Assembly: GCA_013289795.1 (NCBI GenBank)
Contig: JABCZH010000001.1
Span: 124,001 to 188,000, forward strand
Direction: 5' to 3'
Origin: Acidobacteriota bacterium
Lineage (GTDB): Bacteria; Acidobacteriota; Terriglobia; Terriglobales; Acidobacteriaceae
Length of the DNA stretch: 64,000 bases
The position numbers and the translations under genes are program-made. Below the pieces are notes generated by a model. It was not told where the DNA came from. It searched no databases and saw only the letters and a list, made by a program, of their open reading frames with translations. The number at the start of each line of letters is the position of its first letter. Position 1 is the first letter of the stretch. Below, piece by piece: positions 8,543-16,782 of the stretch.

Positions 8543-9031
8543 CTATCCGTTCACCTTCGCCAACGCCTCCAGCAAATCTTCACTCTTCGGTGCCTGGTCC
8601 AGGGGATACACCTTGGCGAAAACAATCTTCCCGCTCTTGTCCACGATAAACACCGCCCGCTCGCTGATCCCTACTAACGGCGGTCCCTGGCGCATGATGC
8701 CGAATGCCTTGGTCACTTCCCCGTGAGGAAAGAAATCCGAGCACATGGGCAGCTGTATGCTGCCGATCTCGTACTTTTGCCACGCTTTGTGGCTGAAAAT
8801 TGAATCTACGCTAATGTCCAGAACCTGGGCATCGAGTGCGGCGAACTTCTCCCGGTCGGAGTTGAGCGCCGGCACCTGCTCCCCTCAAGTCGGGGTCCAG
8901 TTCAGGGGATGAAAGGTCACCACCACGTTCTTCTTTCCGCGAAAATCACTCAGCCGGATCTTGACTTGCCGTCCGTCTTCGACTGCGGGCAGTTCAAAAT
9001 CCGGCGCTGTGTCGCCAACCTGCAAAGCCAT
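8543..9031 (-). CDS. Peroxiredoxin with in-frame TGA at the catalytic position (probable selenoprotein)
   Basis: Read from ATG 9031 (ribosome binding site GGAGGT eight bases upstream), the frame encodes a complete 162-residue AhpC/TSA-type peroxiredoxin interrupted only by TGA at codon 49 (8885-8887). The local sequence is [19 protein letters not shown]. It fits the universal peroxiredoxin motif PxxxTxxC exactly, with TGA in place of the peroxidatic cysteine. Everything downstream is well conserved ([22 protein letters not shown] with Cys97, [15 protein letters not shown]). Selenocysteine at this position is established in some bacterial peroxiredoxins, such as PrxU of Eubacterium acidaminophilum. 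A hairpin 3' of the TGA could be a bacterial SECIS. Conventional gene calling would see only the 110-residue C-terminal piece from 8875. A sequencing error or a nonsense mutation cannot be excluded from one sequence. The enzyme would reduce peroxides in the cytoplasm. Confidence 0.85.
8840..8870 (-). promoter_or_regulatory. Candidate bacterial SECIS hairpin for the peroxiredoxin TGA
   Basis: On the minus strand, starting 15 bases after the TGA, the RNA can fold as GGCG (lower stem, paired with CGCC), a 5x5 internal loop, then CUCC-GACCG-GGAG as a 4-bp apical stem. The apical loop has five bases and begins with G. It lies about 27 bases after the TGA, within the 16-37 spacing reported for bacterial SECIS elements. 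The stem is short, so the call rests mainly on its location. Confidence 0.4.
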
Positions 9032-9068
9032 CGCTACCTCCGTCGTTGCATTCTACGACAAACATAAA

Positions 9069-9090
9069 GGGCGGCTCTCTCGAGCCGCCC
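9069..9090 (-). terminator. Rho-independent terminator of csp
   Basis: A perfect 9-bp stem (GGGCGGCTC / GAGCCGCCC) with a four-base loop, followed on the minus strand by TTTATGTT. It lies 23 bases after the csp stop and before the peroxiredoxin start. It therefore separates the two minus-strand transcripts. Confidence 0.75.
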
Positions 9091-9112
9091 AGTGCGCGAA
9101 TTTTCTCGTGGT

Positions 9113-9313
9113 TTACGCCGGTTTTACGTTCTCGGCTTGCCAGCCCTTGGGCCCCTTGACCACATCGAACTGCACTTGCTGGCCTTCCTGCAAGCTGCGG
9201 AATCCGCTGGCCTGAATTGCCGAGAAGTGCACGAATACGTCCTCGCCACTCTGGCGGCTGATAAAACCATAACCTTTGGCGTCGTTAAACCACTTTACTG
9301 TTCCTGTTTCCAT
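9113..9313 (-). CDS. csp: Cold-shock domain protein
   Basis: A 66-residue single cold-shock domain starting [20 protein letters not shown]. It has both RNA-binding motifs: RNP1 (KGYGFI) and RNP2 (VFVHFSAI). Length and sequence are those of the CspA/CspC family of single-stranded nucleic-acid chaperones, which melt mRNA structure. It is monocistronic, with its own terminator at 9069-9090 and a predicted leader of about 124 bases, as is usual for csp mRNAs. A CIRCE-like repeat overlaps its candidate promoter. Confidence 0.97.
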   Translation of the reverse strand: METGTVKWFNDAKGYGFISRQSGEDVFVHFSAIQASGFRSLQEGQQVQFDVVKGPKGWQAENVKPA

Positions 9314-9443
9314 GGTGTTGCTTGCTTCCTTTTTCTGTTAGATTGTGCGCTGATTTACTCGCCGGACTTCTGCAGGCAGGTCACGCCGGTTAGCGGGAAG
9401 TACTGGAAACTGCATAGTGCCTTACAAGCTCAAACGCAACCCT

Positions 9444-9473
9444 ATTTTAACCCACCACCCTCAAGAGTGCTAA
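9444..9473 (-). promoter_or_regulatory. Candidate csp promoter with CIRCE-like operator
   Basis: On the minus strand a -35-like TTAGCA (9468-9473) and -10-like TAAAAT (9444-9449) are 18 bases apart, giving a start near 9437. The segment 9447-9473 is TTAACCCAC-N9-GAGTGCTAA. It matches the HrcA operator CIRCE (TTAGCACTC-N9-GAGTGCTAA) at 15 of 18 positions, with the right arm perfect. The left arm is degenerate, so HrcA binding is uncertain. Confidence 0.4.
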
Positions 9474-9603
9474 CATTATTGAAGTAACGGGTTCATAAGT
9501 GTCTGAGGTGCAATGGTTTGCCTAGCATAAAGAGCCTACCGAAGGTGCGCACATTTTACAAAAGTCGCGAAACTTTAACCCGCCTGCGAGCGTCCATAAG
9601 CAG

Positions 9604-10515
9604 ATGACGGTCCGACGTATTGCTATCTTGCTCTTTCTCTCTTCGTTTTGTTTCGCCGATCTCACGACCGACGTGCGAACCGTCCTCGCGCAAGGCAATT
9701 TTGCTGCTGCGACCACCCAACTGGAAAACTACCGGACGGCTCACGGCGTCGATCCCGATTATCTCGAAGCGCTTTCCTGGATGGCTCGCGGCTCACTCTC
9801 TGCCCAACAGTTTGATCAGGCCGCAAACTATGCCAAGCAGGTTGAAACCCTAGCGCACGAGCAACTCCAGCATCGTGCTCTTGACGCCGAACCTCGCCTG
9901 CCTCTGGCCCTGGGCGCTGCCATAGAGGTGCAGGCCCAAGTGCTTACTGCTCGGGGCCAGCAAACACAGGCAGTCGCGCTGCTCCGTCACAACCTGGCAC
10001 TCTATGGCAATACTTCGCTGCATGCCCGGCTGCAAAAGAACCTGAACCTGCTCGGCCTGGCGGGGCAAGTCGCCCCGCCGTTACGCCTTGGCGAATACCT
10101 TGGATCAAGCCCCAAATCGCCTCCGCAGCTGAAAGGATCTCCGGTGCTGCTGTTTTTCTGGGCGCACTGGTGCATCGACTGCAAACACGAAGGCCCGGTC
10201 ATCACCCAACTAAGCTCTGAGTTTGCTTCCCGAGGATTGACCGTGCTCGCTCCCACGCAGCTCTACGGATATGCGGCCCGCGGGGAAGATGCGAAACCGA
10301 AAGATGAGTTGGCCTACGCTGAGCAGGTGTGGAAGCAGTTTTATCCCGGACTACAAGCCGTCCCGGTTCCCGTCAGCAAAGCCAATTTCGACCGCTACGG
10401 CGCCAGCACTACGCCGACGCTGGTTTTGATCGACCGCAAAGGCCACGTCGCGCTCTACCACCCCGGGGTGATGTCGTATGACGATCTGCGGGCGGCCATT
10501 GAAAAGGCGATGTAG
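9604..10515 (+). CDS. TlpA-like thioredoxin-domain protein with N-terminal helical repeats
   Basis: A 303-residue exported protein. A signal peptide (ILLFLSSFCFADL, about residues 8-20) is followed by ~130 residues of TPR-like helices (FAAATTQLENYRTAH, FDQAANYAKQVETLA). A thioredoxin fold occupies about 160-300, with the active site WAHWCIDCKHEGP (CxxC, around 190-195) and the cis-proline region TTPTLVLIDRKG. This places it among TlpA/ResA-type periplasmic thiol-disulfide reductases, although an intact DsbD partner is not nearby. It is divergent from csp across a 290-base gap containing the csp promoter. Confidence 0.88.
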   Translation: MTVRRIAILLFLSSFCFADLTTDVRTVLAQGNFAAATTQLENYRTAHGVDPDYLEALSWMARGSLSAQQFDQAANYAKQVETLAHEQLQHRALDAEPRLPLALGAAIEVQAQVLTARGQQTQAVALLRHNLALYGNTSLHARLQKNLNLLGLAGQVAPPLRLGEYLGSSPKSPPQLKGSPVLLFFWAHWCIDCKHEGPVITQLSSEFASRGLTVLAPTQLYGYAARGEDAKPKDELAYAEQVWKQFYPGLQAVPVPVSKANFDRYGASTTPTLVLIDRKGHVALYHPGVMSYDDLRAAIEKAM

Positions 10516-10595
10516 GCGGTCTTTGCGGTAGGTTTTCCTGACGATCCGTGGTGGGCTGTGAAAATTCATGGCAGGGTTTCCCTGCGGCGAGGATC

Positions 10596-10997
10596 TTACC
10601 GCTTCCGGAAAACTTCGAACACCAGATTAAACAACTGCACCAGCGTGATTCCGATGGTCACGTAAACCGCAATCTCCAGCCGCCGCGAGGCGTCCTTTGC
10701 GCTCCTCATCTGCGCTGCGATTTCGCTGGTGGTGTGGTAAAGCGTGTCCGCTAGTTGCTCGAAGTGTTCGGTCGAGGCCCTCAGCCGTTCCAACACGCGC
10801 GAGGTCGCCGAGAGCGCGGCCGCCATCTGCTCCCCATTGCGGATATCGAGCTCGGTCTTGCACGCCGACCACCAGGCGCTTCCCGGAGGATTGTCGTACA
10901 TCCGCTGGCGGATCTCTTCGTAGGAACGCGTTCGCAATAACTGCACCAGGGCCTGAACGGTCTCGTTTTCGCGAGCCTCTTCGCTGAGGAGGGGCAT
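10596..10997 (-). CDS. Hypothetical protein with C-terminal membrane anchor
   Basis: A 133-residue protein of no family I recognise. Residues 1-100 are polar and mostly helical (ERLRASTEHFEQLADTLYHT, coiled-coil-like). A single hydrophobic helix (VYVTIGITLVQLFNLVFEVF, about 111-130) ends the protein, followed by RKR. This is the layout of a tail-anchored protein with a cytoplasmic coiled-coil domain. It lies 168 bases downstream of the sialidase-like gene on the same strand but need not be in its operon. Confidence 0.7.
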   Translation of the reverse strand: MPLLSEEARENETVQALVQLLRTRSYEEIRQRMYDNPPGSAWWSACKTELDIRNGEQMAAALSATSRVLERLRASTEHFEQLADTLYHTTSEIAAQMRSAKDASRRLEIAVYVTIGITLVQLFNLVFEVFRKR

Positions 10998-11165
10998 GAA
11001 CGGCAGTCTAGCAGCCGCCCATTGCCCCGCTCAGATGCCCGAAGGCCAACCCGATCCCCACCTTTTCAGCCATGCCCAAAGCGGTGGTTACCCGGTTACC
11101 CCCTCGCAATCGCCCGTATTTCCAGGGGCTTGCGCTGGAGTTGTTGCCGCCCGCGCGAATCGCGA

Positions 11166-12632
11166 TTAGCGGAACTTGACTCCTCCCGCTTCATCTTGCG
11201 AGACATTCGTGCGCATGTCCATCCAGACGGCGTACATGGTTGCTCCATTGAAAACGTGGCACCGGTAATCACCCATGAAGCTTCCGCCAAAACCATCATT
11301 ATCGGGGTTGGACATGGTGGTCGACAGCGGGTGGGTAGCGCTGAAGCTCGCGCCACCGTTGGTCGAAATTGCCACCATCGGTTGATATTGCAGGTTATTT
11401 GGATCATTGCGGCGGTCCAGCCAGGTCACCGCGATACTTCCGTTTTGAGCTGGATTGATCCACTGGAAGAATTGGTCTCCCTTGTTGGAGTTGGAAACCC
11501 GTACCGGTGCGCCGAACGTATTTCCACCGTCATTCGAAGTGGCCACCTCCACCTGCATTTGCGATCCACTCCAGTTGTAGATACAGAGATATACCTTGGC
11601 AGTCGCACCACTGCCGAAGACGGCATTGGCCGCGATGTTGCTCACGCGCTCACCGGTGTTGGGCAAACAACCGTAGAACGCGCCGCAGGTATCAGGGACC
11701 AGCGTGGGAGTAGCAACCGTCACCGGAGCGCTCCAGGTAGCGCCCCCGTCGGTCGACTTTGAAAGCAGCATGGCTGCTACCGTTCCGCCACAGTCGCCAT
11801 TCGGACCGGTCGCCGGGCAGCGTTGCCAGCTTACGTACACCGTGCCGTCGGCACCAACTGCGAGATCGCTAAATTGATCCACTTCGTTGGGATAGATCTG
11901 CTTGGTATCGACAGCTACGGTCGCCCAGGTCTTGCCCCCATCCTTGGAGCGGGAGACAGAGATTTCGCTGTCACTGTTGCCATCAAACTGCGTGATCGAA
12001 ACATACATGTTATTGACGAATGGGCTGCTGGCATTGGTATCTATTTCCAGCCAGGGTTTATCCGCCAACGAACCTAGCAGCGGCGTGCTGACGATGACCG
12101 GCGTGCCCCAGGTTTGGCCATTGTTGGTCGAAGAAGACAGAACGACGTCGCCGTTTTGAATGCCACCGGCAAAGGCGACATTCTTCAGGTTGTAGCCGAC
12201 GATTGGATCACCCTCACCCCCGGAGCCCGGAAGACAGGTGCGGGTCCAGGTGGAACCGCCATCATTGCTGGCATAGAAGCCCTGAATGGTTGGGCAGTTG
12301 TAGTCGTTGCCACCGGTGAGGACTTGCTTCGGGTTCTTCAAATTCACGGCTACGGGGTCTTCGTTCACCGGCTGTCCGCCTCCCGATGCCTGTGAATTGG
12401 GAAGAATACAAGGGGCGGGACTGCAGGTGAGCGGTCTGCCCGAAGCCGGCGTATTGGTGGACATCGGTTTGAGCAGGCCGGCGCGGTATGCCCGCGCTGC
12501 CAGCACGCCGCCGGAGATTGGACTCTTCTCCAGCACTTGCGCGTTCAGCGCAGCCGTAAGAACGAGCGACAAGGAAAGAAATGACGTGACTACTGCAATC
12601 AGACGAAGAGTGTTCTTCAAGATTTCCTCCAA
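11166..12632 (-). CDS. Secreted BNR-repeat (sialidase-like) protein
   Basis: A 488-residue exported protein with a clear signal peptide (LIAVVTSFLSLSLVLTAALN, about residues 12-31). It has repeated Asp-box/BNR motifs typical of six-bladed sialidase-fold propellers: SNDGGSTWTRT, SSTNNGQTWGTP, SKDGGKTWAT, STDGGATWSAP, SNDGGNTFGAP and STNGGASF. Exo-alpha-sialidases contain such boxes, but so do many non-enzymatic propellers, and the catalytic Arg triad and Tyr/Glu pair could not be assigned by eye. A glycan-acting or glycan-binding secreted protein is the reasonable reading. Confidence 0.85.
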   Translation of the reverse strand: MEEILKNTLRLIAVVTSFLSLSLVLTAALNAQVLEKSPISGGVLAARAYRAGLLKPMSTNTPASGRPLTCSPAPCILPNSQASGGGQPVNEDPVAVNLKNPKQVLTGGNDYNCPTIQGFYASNDGGSTWTRTCLPGSGGEGDPIVGYNLKNVAFAGGIQNGDVVLSSSTNNGQTWGTPVIVSTPLLGSLADKPWLEIDTNASSPFVNNMYVSITQFDGNSDSEISVSRSKDGGKTWATVAVDTKQIYPNEVDQFSDLAVGADGTVYVSWQRCPATGPNGDCGGTVAAMLLSKSTDGGATWSAPVTVATPTLVPDTCGAFYGCLPNTGERVSNIAANAVFGSGATAKVYLCIYNWSGSQMQVEVATSNDGGNTFGAPVRVSNSNKGDQFFQWINPAQNGSIAVTWLDRRNDPNNLQYQPMVAISTNGGASFSATHPLSTTMSNPDNDGFGGSFMGDYRCHVFNGATMYAVWMDMRTNVSQDEAGGVKFR

Positions 12633-13037
12633 GCTAGATGATTGTTTCCCGGGTTTAGACTAAGGAGCCACGCAGAGAGCTACACTTCGTCCGACTATAG
12701 ATGCCAGGAATGGCTAGCCTCGCGGACTTTAAGGCATCCAACCCGGTATCGTCAATCCAAAAAAGAAAGAGTGGGGCCGTTAGTCTCTAGGACACACATT
12801 GCCGATCAGGTACCTGAGGGCCACGCGGGCCCTGCGATCAGCCCGCAGGGCGTTAGTCACGCTCACGATTCGTGCGACATTTCTCGCGTTCTTTGCCAAG
12901 CAGGGCATCGTCCGTGCCGACAAATCCTTTTACAGCCCCGTGACAATCTTTTGACAAACTCCCGCCCTCCCAGGTGATAACCTCCGTGCTCGGTGCCCAA
13001 CCTTTCGCAGACAATTCGATTCAGTAAGGAGAAAACG
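12633..13037. other. Intergenic region between divergent secreted-protein genes
   Basis: No credible coding region. A hairpin-prone stretch lies at 12825-12850 with two competing 6-bp stems (GCGGGC/GCCCGC and CCCTGC/GCAGGG). A perfect -35 hexamer TTGACA at 12951-12956 is followed by a poor -10 near 12975, a possible promoter for the delta-60 repeat gene. Confidence 0.5.
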
Positions 13038-14312
13038 ATGGACTCCAGCACAGCATGGCATCGCGCATGGTTGTTAATTTTCTCTCTCCTGCTCATCGCC
13101 TCCGCCCAGGCCGCAGCCCAGGCCGGCCAACTCGATCCCAGCTTTGGCCAGGGAGGCATCGTAACCACAGACTTCGGGAACCAAATCAACAGCGACATTG
13201 CCACCGCGAACGCTGTCACCATTCAGACGGACGGAAAGATCGTGGTTTGCGGCGGCGCTCCGGGTAGCAACGGCTTTCCCAACGCTGCAGTGGTTCGTTA
13301 CAACACAGACGGCAGCCTGGACAAGAGGTTTGGAAATGCCGGCGTCAACGTCGTTCTGGGGCAGTTCGAGATCCTTACGGCTATCGCTCTACAAACCGAC
13401 GGCAAGATTGTAACCGCAGGCTCGGCTGGCGAGGACATAGACATAATCCGGTTCAACTCGAACGGGCAGCTTGATTCTACGTTTGGGACCAATGGGATAG
13501 TTTCATTCTCCGCCATAGGTGCACTGACCAGCGGTATCGTCGTGCAGCCGGACGGCAACATTCTCGTCGGCAACGGTCATCTGCTGATCCGCTTCTTGCC
13601 AAGCGGCCAGCTTGACCTCACCTTTGGCAGCGGAGGCTCGGCCAAGGTTGCCGGCTACAACCCTACTGCGATCGCTCTCCTTTCCAATGGAAAGATACTG
13701 GTCGCGTCTGCCCTAGTCAGCAGCGGCTTTGAAAACCCCGGTTTCGTTACCCGCTATAACGGGGATGGCAGTCTGGACGCGAGTTTCGGAATCAACGGCC
13801 AGTTGTCCGTTCCCGGCCCCGCCAATGCCCTGGTTCTCCTAAACGCGGGGAGGTTCGCTGGAGAATTCGTCATCGCCGGAAACCTTACCAGCAGCGTTAG
13901 CGGACCGGTCAGCGGATTCGCGGTGTCCGGCTATAAGGGCGTCGGCACCGTGGATGCAAGGTTCGGCACCAACGGCGGAGATGTCACTTCTGTGCCCAAT
14001 TTTTCCACGATTGCAACTTCGGGCCTAGGGCTTCAGTCGAGCGGCGACTTTGTAACCTCGGGCACCGCGTCAACAAGCTCTTTCTCGACCGTGTTTGCGC
14101 TTGCACGCTACACGCCAGCCGGTCGACTTGATGTTACATTCGGCACTAACGGCATCGTCACCACATCTTTCCCCAACACCAATGAGGTCACTGCTAACGG
14201 TCTCGCAATTCAGTCGGATGACAAGATTGTAGCCGTTGGGAATTTCATTACCTCAGAGCTTCACGGTCAGTTCGACACCGGCTTTAAGCTGGCCCGCTAC
14301 CTAGGTCACTAG
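13038..14312 (+). CDS. Secreted delta-60 repeat beta-propeller protein
   Basis: 424 residues from ATG 13038, chosen because AAGGAG lies six bases upstream and a signal peptide (WLLIFSLLLIASAQAAAQA) follows directly. The mature part is made of delta-60 repeats of about 50-60 residues, each with the signature LDPSFG or LDxxFGxxG, then I.LQxDGKI: LDPSFGQGGIVTTDFG, LDKRFGNAGVNV, LDSTFGTNGIVSFS, LDLTFGSGGSAKV, LDASFGINGQLSV, VDARFGTNGGDV and LDVTFGTNGIVTTSF. These repeats form propellers in secreted or surface proteins of unknown role. A strong hairpin at 14325-14355 follows the stop. Confidence 0.88.
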   Translation: MDSSTAWHRAWLLIFSLLLIASAQAAAQAGQLDPSFGQGGIVTTDFGNQINSDIATANAVTIQTDGKIVVCGGAPGSNGFPNAAVVRYNTDGSLDKRFGNAGVNVVLGQFEILTAIALQTDGKIVTAGSAGEDIDIIRFNSNGQLDSTFGTNGIVSFSAIGALTSGIVVQPDGNILVGNGHLLIRFLPSGQLDLTFGSGGSAKVAGYNPTAIALLSNGKILVASALVSSGFENPGFVTRYNGDGSLDASFGINGQLSVPGPANALVLLNAGRFAGEFVIAGNLTSSVSGPVSGFAVSGYKGVGTVDARFGTNGGDVTSVPNFSTIATSGLGLQSSGDFVTSGTASTSSFSTVFALARYTPAGRLDVTFGTNGIVTTSFPNTNEVTANGLAIQSDDKIVAVGNFITSELHGQFDTGFKLARYLGH

Positions 14313-14324
14313 AGCTTCAACTTT

Positions 14325-14355
14325 CCCTGTCTCTCTTGTTTCCGGAGAGACAGGG
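14325..14355 (+). terminator. Strong hairpin after the delta-60 repeat gene
   Basis: A perfect 11-bp stem (CCCTGTCTCTC / GAGAGACAGGG) with a nine-base loop, 12 bases after the stop. No T-tract follows on the plus strand, so it may be a 3' stabilising hairpin rather than an intrinsic terminator. Confidence 0.45.
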
Positions 14356-14452
14356 CGGGAATATTCTTTGCGATCATCTTAGCCATGTCTGCTTGATGAA
14401 GTAGCCACAGCTCGCACCCGGGTCGTACAATCCCACCGAACCGTCTTCGAAG

Positions 14453-16336
14453 ATGATCGCGACTCCCTATCGGCTTGATGATCTGGTGGCGTTCCCGCCT
14501 GGACCCTCACGGGAGAGGGCAACCTGGGTGTATAGCGCCTTACGATTCTTTCTCGACATGCCTCCGGCCTCTCGCACCGAATGGCTCCTCCAATTCACTG
14601 CCGAGATCGATGCCCATCCCCGGTGTTATGAGATTCGCGCCATCCTCTACGATTTCTGGTCTCATCATTCTTATATCCGGGTCATCTCCGAGGCCGGCCT
14701 GCCCAATGAAGCGTTTCTGCTGGGCGAATTGCTGGACCGCGCCCTGCGTCACCTGGTCCCGGTCGATGAAGTGCAGGGCGATCTCTATGTCCTGCTCGAT
14801 TCCCTCAATCTGTGCGAGGCCGACGCTCAGTGGGTAGCATCTCTTCCCGATTCCCTGGTCGCCGAGTGGGCCGGTATCTTCACTCCTTCCCACGCTTCAG
14901 TGCTGGTTTCCAGTAAACTCCTGGCGTTACGCGTCGCCAATGTCGCCTTGGCCCGAGACTTCCTGGCCTTATCGGACGAGGAGAGTGTCGCGAAGTCCAG
15001 CTTCTTCAGCCTTCCGGCTCTGGTGGAACACGTGGCCCGCAACCCTGACGATTTTCCGCAATGGGAAGCCCGGCGAGACGCTTGCGAAGCGCAGTTGCGC
15101 GAGATCACGCAACTAATCGAAGAAAGAGGCTCCTCTGCCAACATGATCTTCCGGATTCGCCTGCTGCGATCGCTGCTCTGGCGAATTCAGCAAGTGCTCA
15201 ATCTTGAGCGCAAGGATTCTGAGTCGCGGAAGTTCGCAGTCTCTATTGTTCATGGTTTTGCCACACAACGAAAAATCGCCAGCGTGGTCAGCGCCAGTAC
15301 CCGCAGGCTGGCACGCAGCGTAGTCGAGAAAACCGGACGCGTCGGCAAACATTACATCGCGAAGAACCACGCCGAATGGAAGACCATGGGTTGGGGAGCA
15401 ATTCTGGCCGGCGTCATTACCTGCTTCACGGCTCTTTTCAAATATTCGATTTCCTCGCTGATCCACGCGCCTCTGCTAGTCGCCTTCGGCCATTCGATGA
15501 ATTACACCGTGAGTTTTCTGTTGATGCAGGCCGGCGGCTTCTTGCTGGCGTCGAAGATGCCGGCGGCCACAGCCGCCACTCTAGTCGACGCCATGGAAGA
15601 TCCCGAAAAAGATCAGATGGCTAGTTTGCAGGCCATTTCCCAGACCCAAACCCTGGTCACGATCGGGAATCTTGCCGGCGCAATCCTGGCTTCCATCGCC
15701 GTCGACAGAATCTGGAACGCCGTCGCCGGGCATCCCTTTCTTACGGCAGAGGAAGCCGAACACGGCATCCACATGCTCTTTCCGCTGACTTCGCCGACCA
15801 TACCTTTCGCCATCGTCACCGGCATTCTTCTGTGGCTTTCATCGCTGGCGACCGGATGGACGGCGAACTACGTCGCGCTCACGCGCATGGAGTCGGCTAT
15901 TGCTCACAGTCTGCGCATTCGACGACGCCTTGGGCCAGAGCGCGCCAACGCCATCGCTCACTGGCTGAAGCATCACGCCGCCGGCTCCGCTGGATACATC
16001 GTTCTTGGATTCCTGCTCGGTTCCGTGCCTATTCTGGTTGGGTTGTTTGGAATCCCGCTTGAGGTGCGTCACGTAACTCTCGGAGCAGCCGGCCTCGCCT
16101 ATGCGTGGGACGCGGCCCGCCTGACCGGCGAACTCCGAGGCTCCGACGTATTCTGGTCGTTCGTGGGCGTCGTCCTCGTGGGACTGTGCAACATCTTGAC
16201 TTCGTTCGTCCTCAGTTTCCTGTTGGCCGTCCGGGCTCGCGACATCGGCGAAGCCAAAGCGCGCCGCTTCCTGAAGGACGTCGGGCGCAAGCTGGTGTCT
16301 CATCCGGTTACGTTCCTGCTGCCCGGATTCGACTGA
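14453..16336 (+). CDS. Gcr-type 'site-specific recombinase' family membrane protein (COG4389)
   Basis: A 627-residue protein. The N-terminal ~300 residues are helical and soluble. From about 305 there are several membrane helices, with the family motif GHSMNYTVSFLLMQAGGFLL followed by ASKMPAATAAT, then ATGWTANYVALTRMESAIAH and another group of helices near the C-terminus. These match COG4389, annotated as a site-specific recombinase after gonococcal Gcr. The sequence is that of a polytopic membrane protein and shows no recombinase catalytic motif, so the inherited name is doubtful. It is monocistronic here. Confidence 0.75.
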   Translation: MIATPYRLDDLVAFPPGPSRERATWVYSALRFFLDMPPASRTEWLLQFTAEIDAHPRCYEIRAILYDFWSHHSYIRVISEAGLPNEAFLLGELLDRALRHLVPVDEVQGDLYVLLDSLNLCEADAQWVASLPDSLVAEWAGIFTPSHASVLVSSKLLALRVANVALARDFLALSDEESVAKSSFFSLPALVEHVARNPDDFPQWEARRDACEAQLREITQLIEERGSSANMIFRIRLLRSLLWRIQQVLNLERKDSESRKFAVSIVHGFATQRKIASVVSASTRRLARSVVEKTGRVGKHYIAKNHAEWKTMGWGAILAGVITCFTALFKYSISSLIHAPLLVAFGHSMNYTVSFLLMQAGGFLLASKMPAATAATLVDAMEDPEKDQMASLQAISQTQTLVTIGNLAGAILASIAVDRIWNAVAGHPFLTAEEAEHGIHMLFPLTSPTIPFAIVTGILLWLSSLATGWTANYVALTRMESAIAHSLRIRRRLGPERANAIAHWLKHHAAGSAGYIVLGFLLGSVPILVGLFGIPLEVRHVTLGAAGLAYAWDAARLTGELRGSDVFWSFVGVVLVGLCNILTSFVLSFLLAVRARDIGEAKARRFLKDVGRKLVSHPVTFLLPGFD

Positions 16337-16361
16337 ACGTGGGGCAGGTCTGGCCCGCCCT

Positions 16362-16661
16362 TCACGCTTTTACGAGGGTGTGGATGAGGGCAGTGGGCTG
16401 TTGTGAAATCAATGTGGTTCGTCGTCCGTATTCGCGGCGGTAGAGTCGACACAAGACAAGAAACACGATTATCGAGACAAGAAGATAAACAGACCACAGT
16501 TCAAAATTTCGTGGGATAGCTGGATTGTATGGTGTCCGAAGTACCAAGGCACCAACAGAGCCGTCCATGGCCCATGCCGCATATGCCAGAAAAAACCCAT
16601 AGGCAGCACGAAAGATCACGAGAACGGAGATTGTCAAAAGCGTCTTGACTAGGTATCTCAT
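16362..16661 (-). CDS. Small hypothetical membrane protein
   Basis: 99 residues from ATG 16661, with GGCGGG upstream. There are two hydrophobic segments (LLTISVLVIFRAAYGFFLAY, about 7-26, and VYLLVSIIVFLVLCRLY, about 58-74) and a short basic tail. No family is recognised. A longer upstream start at 16715 is possible but has no better signal. It converges on the COG4389 gene with 25 bases between stops. Confidence 0.5.
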   Translation of the reverse strand: MRYLVKTLLTISVLVIFRAAYGFFLAYAAWAMDGSVGALVLRTPYNPAIPRNFELWSVYLLVSIIVFLVLCRLYRREYGRRTTLISQQPTALIHTLVKA

Positions 16662-16735
16662 CCCGCCGCAATCGCTTTCGTCTCCAATAATCCCACCAAT
16701 TCCTCCAAATTCCAAATGTGGTCAAAACAGCCAAC
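16658..16735 (-). pseudogene. Possible C-terminal remnant of a transposase
   Basis: The minus-strand reading FDHIWNLEELVGLLE followed by TKAIAAG resembles the conserved C-terminal end of a family of integrase-like transposases (typically a Pro-rich segment, then DHVW, LEE and a hydrophobic VxLL). Only about 25 residues are recognisable and no inverted terminal repeats were found. This is a resemblance from memory and could be chance. Confidence 0.25.
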
Positions 16736-16754
16736 TACCGGAGGAAGGGCCAGC

Positions 16755-16782
16755 TTGACAATCGCCCTCAGACCCGTATAAT
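16755..16782 (+). promoter_or_regulatory. Sigma-70-type promoter of the methionine operon
   Basis: Perfect -35 TTGACA (16755-16760) and perfect -10 TATAAT (16777-16782) with a 16-base spacer. Transcription would start near 16789 and give a leader of about 209 bases before the first gene, enough to hold the structured element at 16886-16995. Confidence 0.7.

Noticed and set aside
8543-8875. A free-standing 110-residue peroxiredoxin starting at GTG 8875
   Set aside because: It would lack the catalytic residue and the N-terminal strands, has no ribosome binding site, and the intact frame continues upstream through a single TGA.
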